Of a DNA stretch of 57,063 nucleotides, positions 26,750-33,967 are shown in pieces. The DNA is taken from NCBI GenBank assembly GCA_005808505.1, contig SYLX01000028.1, forward strand, positions 1 through 57,063, given 5' to 3'. The notes below the pieces were generated by a model. The model was not told the DNA's origin, searched no databases, and saw nothing but the letters and a program-made list of their open reading frames with translations. Source of the stretch: Bdellovibrionales bacterium (GTDB taxonomy: Bacteria; Bdellovibrionota; Bdellovibrionia; Bdellovibrionales; JAMPXM01). Each line of letters opens with the position of its first letter. Position 1 is the first letter of the stretch. The translations under genes and the position numbers were made by a program.

Positions 26750-27813
26750 CCTCCTCCGTGACGGAAGAATCTCGTCCGCCTCAACACTTCATTCAGATCG
26801 ATGAAGACGGTTACTTCAAGATGGAGACCCTTCGCGTATCTGACGTTGATGCCGGACGCGATTGGATGTCAAAGGTCGCGATGGATGATCGCGGCCGAGC
26901 TCTCACTCAAATCAACAACGCTGACGTTTTGATCGAAGCTTTTGACGAGCCTTACGTGGCCGTTGACGTGACAAAAGTTACGAAAGATCTCTGGCACATC
27001 ACGATGCCTTATGGTCATTCGGAAACCTTTCCCCTCGCAAGTTTAACAACTGATGAGTGGGATCGCTTCCACGGACGAACAACGCGTGGAATCCCATTCG
27101 TCATGAGCCGAACAGCTCAGTCGCGGTTCTTCAACCTCGTTGATGAATTTGAAGATGACGCCGTCATCGTCGACGGCGAACGATACGAAACGAAACCTTG
27201 GCTGCAAGAAAATCCCGACACGCGCAACGATGCTTGGTGGACGAATGTTTACCGAACCGAAGAGCCTCGTTGGGAACTCAACGCTCCTTCGCACGCCCTG
27301 GCGAAGATTGTTCCGCGACTCAAGCTTCAGAAGTCGCGCATCCTTGTTCCGGGCGCAGGCTCCGGCAATGATGCCGCGTGGTTTGCCGAACAGGGCCACC
27401 TCGTAACTGCCGTTGATTTCAGTGAGGAGGCCATCGCGAGAGCACAGGCTAAATATGGGCATCTCTCGAATCTCAAGTTCATGCGCGCCGATGTTTTTAA
27501 CTTACCGCCCACTCTGCGAAACAATTTCGACGTTGTCTTTGAGCACACCCTTTACTGCGCGATTACTCCGAGCCGCCGCAATGACCTCACAAAGGTTTGG
27601 CGGCACGTTCTGACCGAGCAAGGGCACTTAATGGGCGTCTTCTTTACGATGGATAAGCAATTCGGTCCTCCTTACGGCGGGAGTGAATGGGAAATCCGCT
27701 CGCGACTCCAAAAGGGCTTCCGGCCCCTTTACTGGACAAGGCTGCGTGATTCGATGTCAAAGCGCCTTGGTCACGAACTTTTCATCTACGCGCAAAAGCT
27801 CCCTGTATTTTAA
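26746..27813 (+). CDS. SAM-dependent methyltransferase (thiopurine-methyltransferase-like) with N-terminal extension
   Basis: The C-terminal half (about residues 170-355) is a class I methyltransferase. It has RWELNAPSHALAKI, SRILVPGAGSGNDAAWFAEQGH with the glycine-rich SAM loop, VTAVDFSEEAI with the acidic ribose contact, and FEHTLYCAI, which match the TPMT family that methylates thiols, selenium compounds or small S-containing molecules. The N-terminal 150 residues (HFIQIDEDGYFKMETLRV onward) form a separate beta-rich domain not found in ordinary TPMTs. The GTG at 26746 overlaps the upstream stop; a second GTG four codons later is also possible. The substrate is not known. Confidence 0.8.
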   Translation: MTSSVTEESRPPQHFIQIDEDGYFKMETLRVSDVDAGRDWMSKVAMDDRGRALTQINNADVLIEAFDEPYVAVDVTKVTKDLWHITMPYGHSETFPLASLTTDEWDRFHGRTTRGIPFVMSRTAQSRFFNLVDEFEDDAVIVDGERYETKPWLQENPDTRNDAWWTNVYRTEEPRWELNAPSHALAKIVPRLKLQKSRILVPGAGSGNDAAWFAEQGHLVTAVDFSEEAIARAQAKYGHLSNLKFMRADVFNLPPTLRNNFDVVFEHTLYCAITPSRRNDLTKVWRHVLTEQGHLMGVFFTMDKQFGPPYGGSEWEIRSRLQKGFRPLYWTRLRDSMSKRLGHELFIYAQKLPVF

Positions 27814-28051
27814 GCAAAACCGCAAAAAAATCAGCCTAGCGCCTTGAGCGTGACCTTCGCACGTAACCAAAGTTTTTCTAAGCGCTACTTTGGAACCAGA
27901 TCGCATAACTCTATGCAAACATTGATTTTATGCCATGCGTCTAATGTGGCGTAATTTGGCGCCGCCTCATCCATCCATAAGCCCAACTTATGAAGTTACA
28001 AAGAAAATACGTTTTTACTTCGACTGGGAATCATACTTTAAGAGTTCTCCA

Positions 28052-28083
28052 CAGCTTCAGGGTTTGAAGCTGCTTTTAGGGGG
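28052..28083 (+). promoter_or_regulatory. Leader hairpin before the trypsin-like lipoprotein gene
   Basis: CAGCTTCA and TGAAGCTG form a perfect 8-bp stem with a 5-base loop, followed by CTTTT and the ribosome site AGGGGG. Its position directly upstream of the ribosome site suggests an mRNA leader element. The 238 bases before it hold no gene; I saw no convincing promoter there. Confidence 0.45.
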
Positions 28084-28089
28084 ATGGAT

Positions 28090-28950
28090 ATGGGCTCACT
28101 GAGATCACTGGAAACGAAAGCTCTTCGTTTGCTCACGGCACTGACCGCTCTTTCGCTTGCGGCTACAGTCGGCTGTTCGCAGCCCAGCTCTAGCGAGATC
28201 GCTGTTTCTGGATCCAGCAACGGCATTATCGGCGGCACTGACGCTCAGGGCGATGAGGACTTCTCAAAAACCATCGTGAGTCTCGTGAACGTAATTGAAG
28301 GCAGCCTTTGTACTGCTTCCATTCTCTCGGACTCGATCCTTGTAACGGCCGCTCACTGCGTTGATGCACCGGCAGGCGGACTCCGCGTGGTTTTCGGTAC
28401 CGATATCGAGTCTGATTCGCGCATTGTTCAAAAAGTCGAAGGTTACGAAGTTTCTCCGCTCTGGGCTTTCCGCTCGGAAGAAATGCTCAACGCCGGCGAC
28501 ATCGCTGTCGTTCGTTTCTCGGGTGGATTACCTGCAGGCTACAAACCCGCAAAAGTTCTCTCGGCTACCGCGCAAATCAAAAATGGTGATGTCGTGATGC
28601 TCGCTGGCTACGGCATCAATGATGGCGTAGCGAAAGAGGGTAGCGGCAAACTCCGTTACGTTGAAACAACGATTGAAAACGCCGCTTTCAGCGACACCGA
28701 AATTCTCGTTGAACAACGCAAAGGCAAGGGCGCCTGCCACGGAGATTCCGGTGGCCCTGCATACGCGAAGGTCAACGGTGAATGGGTTCTCTGGGGCGTG
28801 ACGAATCGTGGTGTTAACGATCCAAATGATCACTGCTCGGGCTCAGCTGCCTACGCGAACATTCCCTTCTACCGGAATTGGATCGCGCAAACAGCTAAGA
28901 AGCTTCTAGCGAAGAAGCCGGTGAAGTCTGCTCTCGCCAGCAACCAGTAA
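28090..28950 (+). CDS. Trypsin-like (S1) serine protease lipoprotein
   Basis: This chymotrypsin-fold protease carries the complete catalytic triad: His89 in TAAHC, Asp137 in GDIAVVR and Ser220 in GDSGGP. IIGG at 46-49 is the usual activation site, so removal of the segment before it should activate the enzyme. The N-terminus is a signal peptide with a lipobox-like ATVGC (Cys29), so it may be lipid-anchored until cleaved. The second ATG (28090) fits the AGGGGG ribosome site better than the ATG at 28084, which directly abuts it. Trypsin-like proteases are abundant in Bdellovibrio and probably digest prey or environmental protein. A strong terminator follows the gene. Confidence 0.9.
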   Translation: MGSLRSLETKALRLLTALTALSLAATVGCSQPSSSEIAVSGSSNGIIGGTDAQGDEDFSKTIVSLVNVIEGSLCTASILSDSILVTAAHCVDAPAGGLRVVFGTDIESDSRIVQKVEGYEVSPLWAFRSEEMLNAGDIAVVRFSGGLPAGYKPAKVLSATAQIKNGDVVMLAGYGINDGVAKEGSGKLRYVETTIENAAFSDTEILVEQRKGKGACHGDSGGPAYAKVNGEWVLWGVTNRGVNDPNDHCSGSAAYANIPFYRNWIAQTAKKLLAKKPVKSALASNQ

Positions 28951-28992
28951 GGTCTCGCGAAGCAGCTAAATTCGAATCTGACTTTTCTTGGA

Positions 28993-29027
28993 GGGGTTGC
29001 TTGAGGGGGCAACCCCTTTTCTATTTT
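28993..29027 (+). terminator. Intrinsic terminator after the protease gene
   Basis: GGGGTTGC pairs with GCAACCCC (8 bp, 8-base loop) and is followed by TTTTCTATTTT. It lies 43 bases after the protease stop and just before the convergent end of the cysteine synthase gene. Confidence 0.85.
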
Positions 29028-29036
29028 GGAGAAACG

Positions 29037-30065
29037 TCAGGCAATGGTCTGAGTCAGCGTGCGGGGGAGAAGGTTCTTCTCCTTGAGCCACTCTTTGTTG
29101 AGAAGGCGCGAAGCGTAGCGCGAGCCGTGATCGCAGAGAATCGTGACGATCGTTTTTCCAGTACCAGCGTTCATCTGACCGAGACGATACGCGGCCATGG
29201 CGTTTACGCCTGAGCTAGTTCCCAAGAAAAGACCGTCGTGCTTTGAGAGGTGATAAACCATGTCTACCATCTCTTGGTCACTGATCCTCATTGCGTCGTC
29301 GACTTTGATTTGTTTGTAGTTGTTTGTGATCCGCATGATGCCGATGCCTTCGGTTACCGTAGAACCGCTGCCTTCGATTTTTCCGGTTTTGATGTGACAG
29401 TAGATGCCGGAAGCATTCTCCGGATCAGCCACGATGCACTGAACAGAAGACTTATGTTCTTTGAGATAACGGCTCACGCCGCTCATCGTTCCGCTCGAAC
29501 CAACGGCACAAACAAAAAGATCGATCTTACCTTGCGTCTGCTCCCAGATCTCAGCACCGGTTGTTTCGTAGTGGTAATCGCCATTGGACACGTTTTCGAA
29601 CTGGTCAGCCCAAAAGTAGCTGGGGTTCTTCTCTGCCAGAATGCGAGCAGCGTGGTAGAAATGGCGGTCATCCGTGAATGGAACAACCGGAGTCTTCACG
29701 ACCTCAGCGCCGAGCATTTCGAGCATGTCGAATTTCTCTTGAGCTTGAGTCTCGGGCATCGTGATCACGAGGCGATAGCCGCGCTCAGCTGCAAGAGTTG
29801 CGAGACCGATGCCGGTATTGCCGGCTGTGCCTTCAACGATGGTGTCGCCGCGTTTTAAGCCGCGCTTTTCCATGCTGATGATCAAACCCTTCGCCGCGCG
29901 ATCTTTCACGCTACCGCCCGGATTTAGGAACTCCGCTTTACCGTAGATGTTGCAGCCGGTGAGCTTGCTCAACGACTCAAGCTTAATCAGAGGCGTATTG
30001 CCCACGCAGTCCCACACGTTACCGGTGCGAAGTCTTTGAACTGCGTCTTGAGAAGTCGTGGCCAT
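29037..30065 (-). CDS. cysK: Cysteine synthase A
   Basis: This PLP enzyme makes cysteine from O-acetylserine and sulfide. The 342-residue protein has NPGGSVKDR with the PLP lysine Lys54, the substrate loop EGTAGNTGIG and the HYETTGAEIW block. The phosphate-binding loop reads VGSSGTMSG, where GTGGT is usual in E. coli CysK, but the overall pattern fits the alphaproteobacterial-type cysteine synthase A. Cystathionine beta-synthase activity is a less likely alternative, as there is no heme or CBS domain. GGAGG stands seven bases before the ATG. Confidence 0.9.
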   Translation of the reverse strand: MATTSQDAVQRLRTGNVWDCVGNTPLIKLESLSKLTGCNIYGKAEFLNPGGSVKDRAAKGLIISMEKRGLKRGDTIVEGTAGNTGIGLATLAAERGYRLVITMPETQAQEKFDMLEMLGAEVVKTPVVPFTDDRHFYHAARILAEKNPSYFWADQFENVSNGDYHYETTGAEIWEQTQGKIDLFVCAVGSSGTMSGVSRYLKEHKSSVQCIVADPENASGIYCHIKTGKIEGSGSTVTEGIGIMRITNNYKQIKVDDAMRISDQEMVDMVYHLSKHDGLFLGTSSGVNAMAAYRLGQMNAGTGKTIVTILCDHGSRYASRLLNKEWLKEKNLLPRTLTQTIA

Positions 30066-30360
30066 CGGGTACCTCCAGAAAAGTCGGAAAACTCATATGT
30101 AGAGCAAATCCACTAAGAACACAAAGGCGCCACGCCGAACCGAAAGGTTTTTCGTGAAGAGCATTCGCGACGGAGCGTCGTTTTCACCTCGGAGCAGGGT
30201 CGAGGGGCGCAGCCCTCGTACTCGCGAGAACCGAGGCGTAGCTGAGGATCGCAGAATCTGAGTCACGTTCGAAGACCTGAGGGGTCGAGGGGCGCAGCCC
30301 CCGCATTCGCGACTGGAGCGAAGCGCAAGGAGGAAAGCGAAGGCTGGAGGCCGTAGCGGT
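30066..30360. other. Non-coding region between cysK and the rnpB terminator
   Basis: No convincing gene was found. The part next to cysK should hold its promoter; TTGTGT, 17 bases, TACATA on the minus strand is a weak candidate. The rest is GC-rich and contains the duplicated palindromic element described separately. Confidence 0.5.
30197..30312. repeat. Two-copy palindromic (REP-like) element
   Basis: GGGTCGAGGGGCGCAGCCC occurs at 30197-30215 and 30282-30300. With the next 12 bases the copies (30197-30227 and 30282-30312) match at 28 of 31 positions. The core CGAGGG-GCGCAG-CCCTCG can form a hairpin in copy 1; one pair is lost in copy 2. The copies stand 85 bases apart in the same direction. 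This size, palindrome and intergenic position are typical of REP-type elements, but other genomic copies cannot be seen here. Confidence 0.6.
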
Positions 30361-30398
30361 AAAAAGAATCCGGGCGGCCCCCTCTCGAGAAGCCGCCC
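30361..30398 (-). terminator. Intrinsic terminator of rnpB
   Basis: On the minus strand GGGCGGC and GCCGCCC form a 7-bp GC stem, followed by GGATTCTTTTT. It lies directly downstream of the 3' end of the RNase P RNA. Confidence 0.8.
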
Positions 30399-30410
30399 CG
30401 AAAATGTCGA

Positions 30411-30745
30411 AGTGGATTTGCGGTAAGCCGGATTCTGTCTTCTGGCGGGGATTCGACACACCCGCCAGGAGGCGACTATTCCTCTGAGCACCCGGTTACC
30501 CGGGGCTTCTAGCGATCTTACCCGAGAGCTTCACGCTGGCCGCGTTCAAGCGCTCCCCTATTTGATCTTGCTCCACGCAGAGTTTGGCTGTTTTCACTCC
30601 AGCAGCTCCCCTAAGGCCTCCCGTTTCCGGCCAAAGGATCAATGCCCTGGACATTCTCTCTGTTCCACTGTTCCTCGCCTTGCGGCGGGGGGTCGTTAAC
30701 CCCTGCGTTGCCATGCGGAGTCCGGACTTTCCTCCCCCTTCCACC
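30411..30745 (-). ncRNA. rnpB: RNase P RNA (class A)
   Basis: This catalytic RNA trims tRNA 5' ends together with the RnpA protein. On the minus strand the 5' part has the universally conserved GAGGAAAGTCCGGAC (complement of 30720-30734), and the 3' part has ACAGAATCCGGCTTAC (complement of 30423-30438); these form the P4 core. Terminal GUGGA and UCCAC can close P1, which sets the ends within a few bases. The length of about 335 nt is typical of the bacterial A type. Open frames within it are accidental. A terminator follows at once. Confidence 0.93.
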
Positions 30746-30966
30746 AACCTACCCCATTAGGAGCAAGCCAGACGGAAGCGGAGCAATCGCCTGCAAATCC
30801 TCAAAGAACGAGCAAGGTACCAGGTGCTTTGCGTCAGATCAAGACGGAGCTTTGAATCTTACGTTTGGCCAATCATTTTGAAGACTTGCGCAATGCTCGT
30901 AGAGAATTCCGTTTTTTTGTCGAAGCAGCTCATACCACCGGAATTCTGACCGATAAGTTCTAAGTC

Positions 30967-30984
30967 GGACCAAAGGCCGATCTA
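30967..30984 (+). promoter_or_regulatory. Candidate sigma-28 (FliA)-type promoter element
   Basis: GGACCAAAGGCCGATCTA contains GCCGAT, the core of the FliA -10 box, and lies 40 bases before the start of the 44-residue membrane protein. It differs at only one of 18 positions from the element at 36985-37002. The upstream TAAG-type box is less well spaced here (TAAGTTCT, 14 bases instead of 11). The rest of the 278-base gap from rnpB holds no gene that I can support. Confidence 0.45.
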
Positions 30985-31023
30985 AATGCCGCACCCGCCC
31001 CGAACTGAGAAAGCGAGCCACCT

Positions 31024-31158
31024 ATGAAAGACCGTCGCTCTAACCAAGCCCAACAACGAGTCGAAGCCATCAACGCGCGCCAAGTTCTCGCGATGTTTGC
31101 GCTGACATTTGCGACTTTCTGTTTGTTCGTGCAGATCGCAAAGAACTTTCTAGGCTAA
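31024..31158 (+). CDS. Small single-pass membrane protein (44 residues)
   Basis: ATG 31024 to TAA 31158 encodes a 44-residue protein. A polar, basic N-terminus (MKDRRSNQAQQRVEAINAR) is followed by one hydrophobic helix (about residues 20-40, QVLAMFALTFATFCLFVQIA) and a short KNFLG tail. That layout is typical of real small membrane proteins, with the N-terminus predicted inside. The ribosome site is weak. A candidate FliA-type promoter lies 40 bases upstream. The stop overlaps the convergent stop of the oligopeptide-binding protein gene by four bases. The function is unknown; regulation of a larger membrane complex is common for such proteins. Confidence 0.55.
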   Translation: MKDRRSNQAQQRVEAINARQVLAMFALTFATFCLFVQIAKNFLG

Positions 31159-32909
31159 TTGGACTTCGACACTGAAGCGGTTGCGCGCCCCTCGTCGCGC
31201 GCCTTCGCCTGCATCTCTCCGCTATTTTTGATCCACCAAAATCTCTGACCAATGTCGTACTCCAGAGTATCTGCGGGTCGACCCACCCGTTTCGAAACCG
31301 CATACGCCATTTCGATTTGATTGAAGAGAAAGATCTGCGCATGCTCGGCCGAAATCTTTCGGTAAACCTCGCGCAAAATCAGCTCACGCTTTGCGGGATC
31401 AAGCTCCTGTCGTGACTTCTCAAGCAACGCATCCGTTTCTGCATTCGCGTACCGACCGTAGTTAGCACCCTGCGGAGGAGTCGAAGACGAATGCCAAACC
31501 ACGAAGGGATCAAAGTCGATCAAACCTTCTGCGGCATAATTTTCGACCGCTTCGAATTCACCCGACGTGAGAAGCGATTGCATCGAAACGCCAGGCAACG
31601 TTTTTAAATTTACCTCGACTCCCACTTGCCGAGCGTCTTCCTGCAAAAGGGTCAGAAACCGAGAAGAATCACGCGTACTCGTGAGGATCGTGAAACTCAA
31701 TGGCACTTTCTGTCCGTTAATCACTCGATCGAGAAGACCATCGCGATCGGTGTCTTTCCATCCAGCAGCGTTGAGTTGCTTGAGTGCTTCCTGCGGGTTG
31801 AACGACGCTTGGAGAGTTTCTGGAGCAGCGTACCGGCTTTGTTTATACCAAGGGCCTGCTGCAGGAGCGAAGAATCCACGGAAAAACCTCTTCGCCATCA
31901 AATCACGATCGACCAAACGCGAGAGCGCTTGGCGCGTGGCCGGATCCGCGAAAATCGGATTCTTTAAGTTCAAGATGATAGTATAGATACCTTGCGGGTA
32001 GAGATTGCGAATACGCTTAGCTTCGAAATTCTTCCGACACTCTTTTTTATCGGACGCAAGGCGCGCGTAAAGCTCCGGCGAGAGGTACATAAAGTCGAGC
32101 TCCCCTTTTTGTAAGAGCTCAAGTGCGAATGTGTCCTCCGAAGCAAAGAGATAGCTCACGCGTTTGGGCTGAAACTTCTTTTCAAACATGGCGTGCGAGC
32201 GTCCCCACCAACGTTCATTTCGCTTGAGGGTCAGACTTCGGCCTTCCCACCAGCGCTCGAGAACGTAAGGTCCACTGCCTACGAGAGTTCTTTCCAACGA
32301 ATTTCTACGATCAGGATTGCCATAGATGTGCTGAGGGAGAACCGGCAAACCCGCGATCTGCTCGAAGTTTGTAAACCGTCTCTCTTTAGCAACAAACTTA
32401 ACGGATCTTTCGCCCACGATCTCGGCTTTTGAAAAGCCTTCGTAGGGTCCGCGCACAGCCGCGGTATGAAAGCGCTCATCAAAAAGAACATCGAAACTGA
32501 ATTTTACGTCACGCGCGGTGACCGGTGCTCCGTCGCTGAAGAATGCATCGTCACGAATCTCGAACGTGATCTCTTTTCCATCCGGCGTCTGCGACCAACT
32601 CTTTGCGAGCCACGGCTGATACTCTTGAGTTCTCTCGTTGCGGGAGACCAGGCCTTCTAACACGTAAAAACGAATTTCCTCTGTACCGGCACTTTCAATC
32701 GAGAGTGGATTGAGAGAAGTCGGTTCTCCCCACCAACGCATCCGGAAGTGATCGTCGGAACGACTCGCCTTATTTTGTTTACAATCGAAATCCCTCGATG
32801 GAGATTTACTAAGACTCGCTTCGTTTCGAAGCGCGAAGCCAGAGCCTCCTGCGCCTAGCAGACAAACAACCGAAACTAGAATGAGAAGACGTACGGGAAA
32901 CTTCCTCAT
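31155..32909 (-). CDS. ABC transporter substrate-binding protein, family 5 (oligopeptide type)
   Basis: The 584-residue exported protein belongs to the SBP_bac_5 family that delivers peptides or nickel to ABC permeases. It starts with a signal peptide (MRKFPVRLLILVSVVCLLGAG). It has the family pattern WWGEPTSLNPL, VLEGLVSRNERTQEYQPWLAKSW, DDAFFSDGAPVTARDVKFSFD and YVLERWWEGRSLTLKRNERWWG, with the C-terminal VYRKISAEHAQIFLFN. No permease or ATPase gene is adjacent, so it is an orphan binding protein or works with a transporter elsewhere. Peptide uptake would suit a proteolytic lifestyle. Confidence 0.9.
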   Translation of the reverse strand: MRKFPVRLLILVSVVCLLGAGGSGFALRNEASLSKSPSRDFDCKQNKASRSDDHFRMRWWGEPTSLNPLSIESAGTEEIRFYVLEGLVSRNERTQEYQPWLAKSWSQTPDGKEITFEIRDDAFFSDGAPVTARDVKFSFDVLFDERFHTAAVRGPYEGFSKAEIVGERSVKFVAKERRFTNFEQIAGLPVLPQHIYGNPDRRNSLERTLVGSGPYVLERWWEGRSLTLKRNERWWGRSHAMFEKKFQPKRVSYLFASEDTFALELLQKGELDFMYLSPELYARLASDKKECRKNFEAKRIRNLYPQGIYTIILNLKNPIFADPATRQALSRLVDRDLMAKRFFRGFFAPAAGPWYKQSRYAAPETLQASFNPQEALKQLNAAGWKDTDRDGLLDRVINGQKVPLSFTILTSTRDSSRFLTLLQEDARQVGVEVNLKTLPGVSMQSLLTSGEFEAVENYAAEGLIDFDPFVVWHSSSTPPQGANYGRYANAETDALLEKSRQELDPAKRELILREVYRKISAEHAQIFLFNQIEMAYAVSKRVGRPADTLEYDIGQRFWWIKNSGEMQAKARDEGRATASVSKSN

Positions 32910-33250
32910 TCCCCCAAGCTAATCGGTGATCGAATTTTTCAACAGTGCCGCGAGAAGTTGTGGCCAAAACTAGGTTTTGTTTTTTGTAACCCCACCTATC
33001 GAGAGGTCTTCACAACTTGGGGCAAATTGCCGCCGTAAAGGCGAAAGTGTTTCTTCCTCGAATCTAGTATCAAGGCTTAGACACGGGTAAACACGGTTTA
33101 TACAGGAAGTGTTCACAAAGTGACTGCCTATTGCGACATTCGGTCGATCTGTGGTCTTGTCGCTTTGTACGAAGGGAGCACCCTCGCTTCCGCTTCGACT
33201 CGAGTTTTATTACACGGCTTTCAAATCCAAAAGTTTCAAGGAGGATTCTT
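32910..33250. promoter_or_regulatory. Divergent intergenic region with possible promoter
   Basis: This 341-base gap holds the control regions of two divergent genes. On the plus strand TAGACA (33079-33084) and TATACA (33099-33104) form a poor candidate with short spacing, which would leave a leader of about 140 bases. A strong AAGGAGG at 33238-33244 belongs to the next gene. No small gene was recognised. Confidence 0.3.
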
Positions 33251-33832
33251 ATGTTCAAAAAACTTCTTCTCACTGCATCGGCTCTCGTTCTCACGGCTGT
33301 TCCGGCGTTTGCGCAAGACTCCGGCGTTTCGACAGCTGACCTTCCCCGCACAATGGCGAGCCCGCTCCGGTTGACTCCCGTAGTTGGTGCTAGCAGCTTC
33401 ACGACAAACAACACCGTTGACGTAACGAACTTCAACGAAGGTATCTCGGCTGGTTTGCTCGCTGACATCGGCAGCGGATTCTGGACATTCGAAACAGGTA
33501 TCCTCACGCTGCAATCGAATGTTGACCGCACGGGCGACACCGGCGCGATCAACGTCGACACTTGGGGCGTTCCGCTGCTCGCAAAAGTGAACTTCTCGGG
33601 AATGCCGCACTCAACTGTGTTTGCGAAACTCGGTGCGATGCCTTTCACAGCAACTGGTGACGCAGACGACTTCGACATCATGGCTGTTGGCGGTATCGGT
33701 GGCGCGCTCCCGTTGGGCCGTAACTCGTCGTTGATCATCGACGCGACTTACAACCGCCTCTTCACAACTGGCGGCGACCTCACAAATTACCAAGGCGTAT
33801 CGCTCTTGGCTGGTTTGTCTCTGAACATTTAA
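33251..33832 (+). CDS. Small exported beta-rich protein, probable outer-membrane barrel
   Basis: The ATG at 33251 has a strong AAGGAGG at the ideal distance. The product of 193 residues begins with a signal peptide (MFKKLLLTASALVLTAVPAFAQ) and continues with repeated amphipathic beta strands, such as FWTFETGILTLQSN, GVPLLAKVNFSG and SSLIIDATYNRLF, and ends in GVSLLAGLSLNI. The strand pattern is what small eight-strand outer-membrane barrels show, though the last residue is Ile rather than Phe. It may be highly expressed, given the strong ribosome site and the clean terminator. The precise role is unknown. Confidence 0.75.
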   Translation: MFKKLLLTASALVLTAVPAFAQDSGVSTADLPRTMASPLRLTPVVGASSFTTNNTVDVTNFNEGISAGLLADIGSGFWTFETGILTLQSNVDRTGDTGAINVDTWGVPLLAKVNFSGMPHSTVFAKLGAMPFTATGDADDFDIMAVGGIGGALPLGRNSSLIIDATYNRLFTTGGDLTNYQGVSLLAGLSLNI

Positions 33833-33867
33833 TCTAAACTCGAGATCTTTAGTTAGATCTAGTTGGA

Positions 33868-33896
33868 AGAGCGCCCGAAAGGGTGCTCTTTTTTTT
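33868..33896 (+). terminator. Intrinsic terminator after the beta-barrel gene
   Basis: AGAGCGCCC and GGGTGCTCT pair (one G-U) around a GAAA loop, followed by eight T. It is a textbook terminator 36 bases after the stop codon, and it rules out the far-upstream in-frame starts of the histidine kinase gene. Confidence 0.9.
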
Positions 33897-33967
33897 GCCC
33901 CGACTTCGGTCGTAGTCAACCAAACTACTCCACAAGCGCCTCGCCCCCCGAACAAGCCTCGTGTAGC

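Noticed and set aside
30197..30312. CRISPR array
   Set aside because: There are only two imperfect copies, with one spacer-like interval and no cas gene.
30496..30747. Open frame of 83 codons on the minus strand
   Set aside because: It lies inside rnpB, whose conserved core sequences are clear.
33863..33967. Upstream start for the histidine kinase at 33863
   Set aside because: The stretch overlaps the terminator of the preceding gene and encodes a Cys/Pro-rich extension with no sign of selection.
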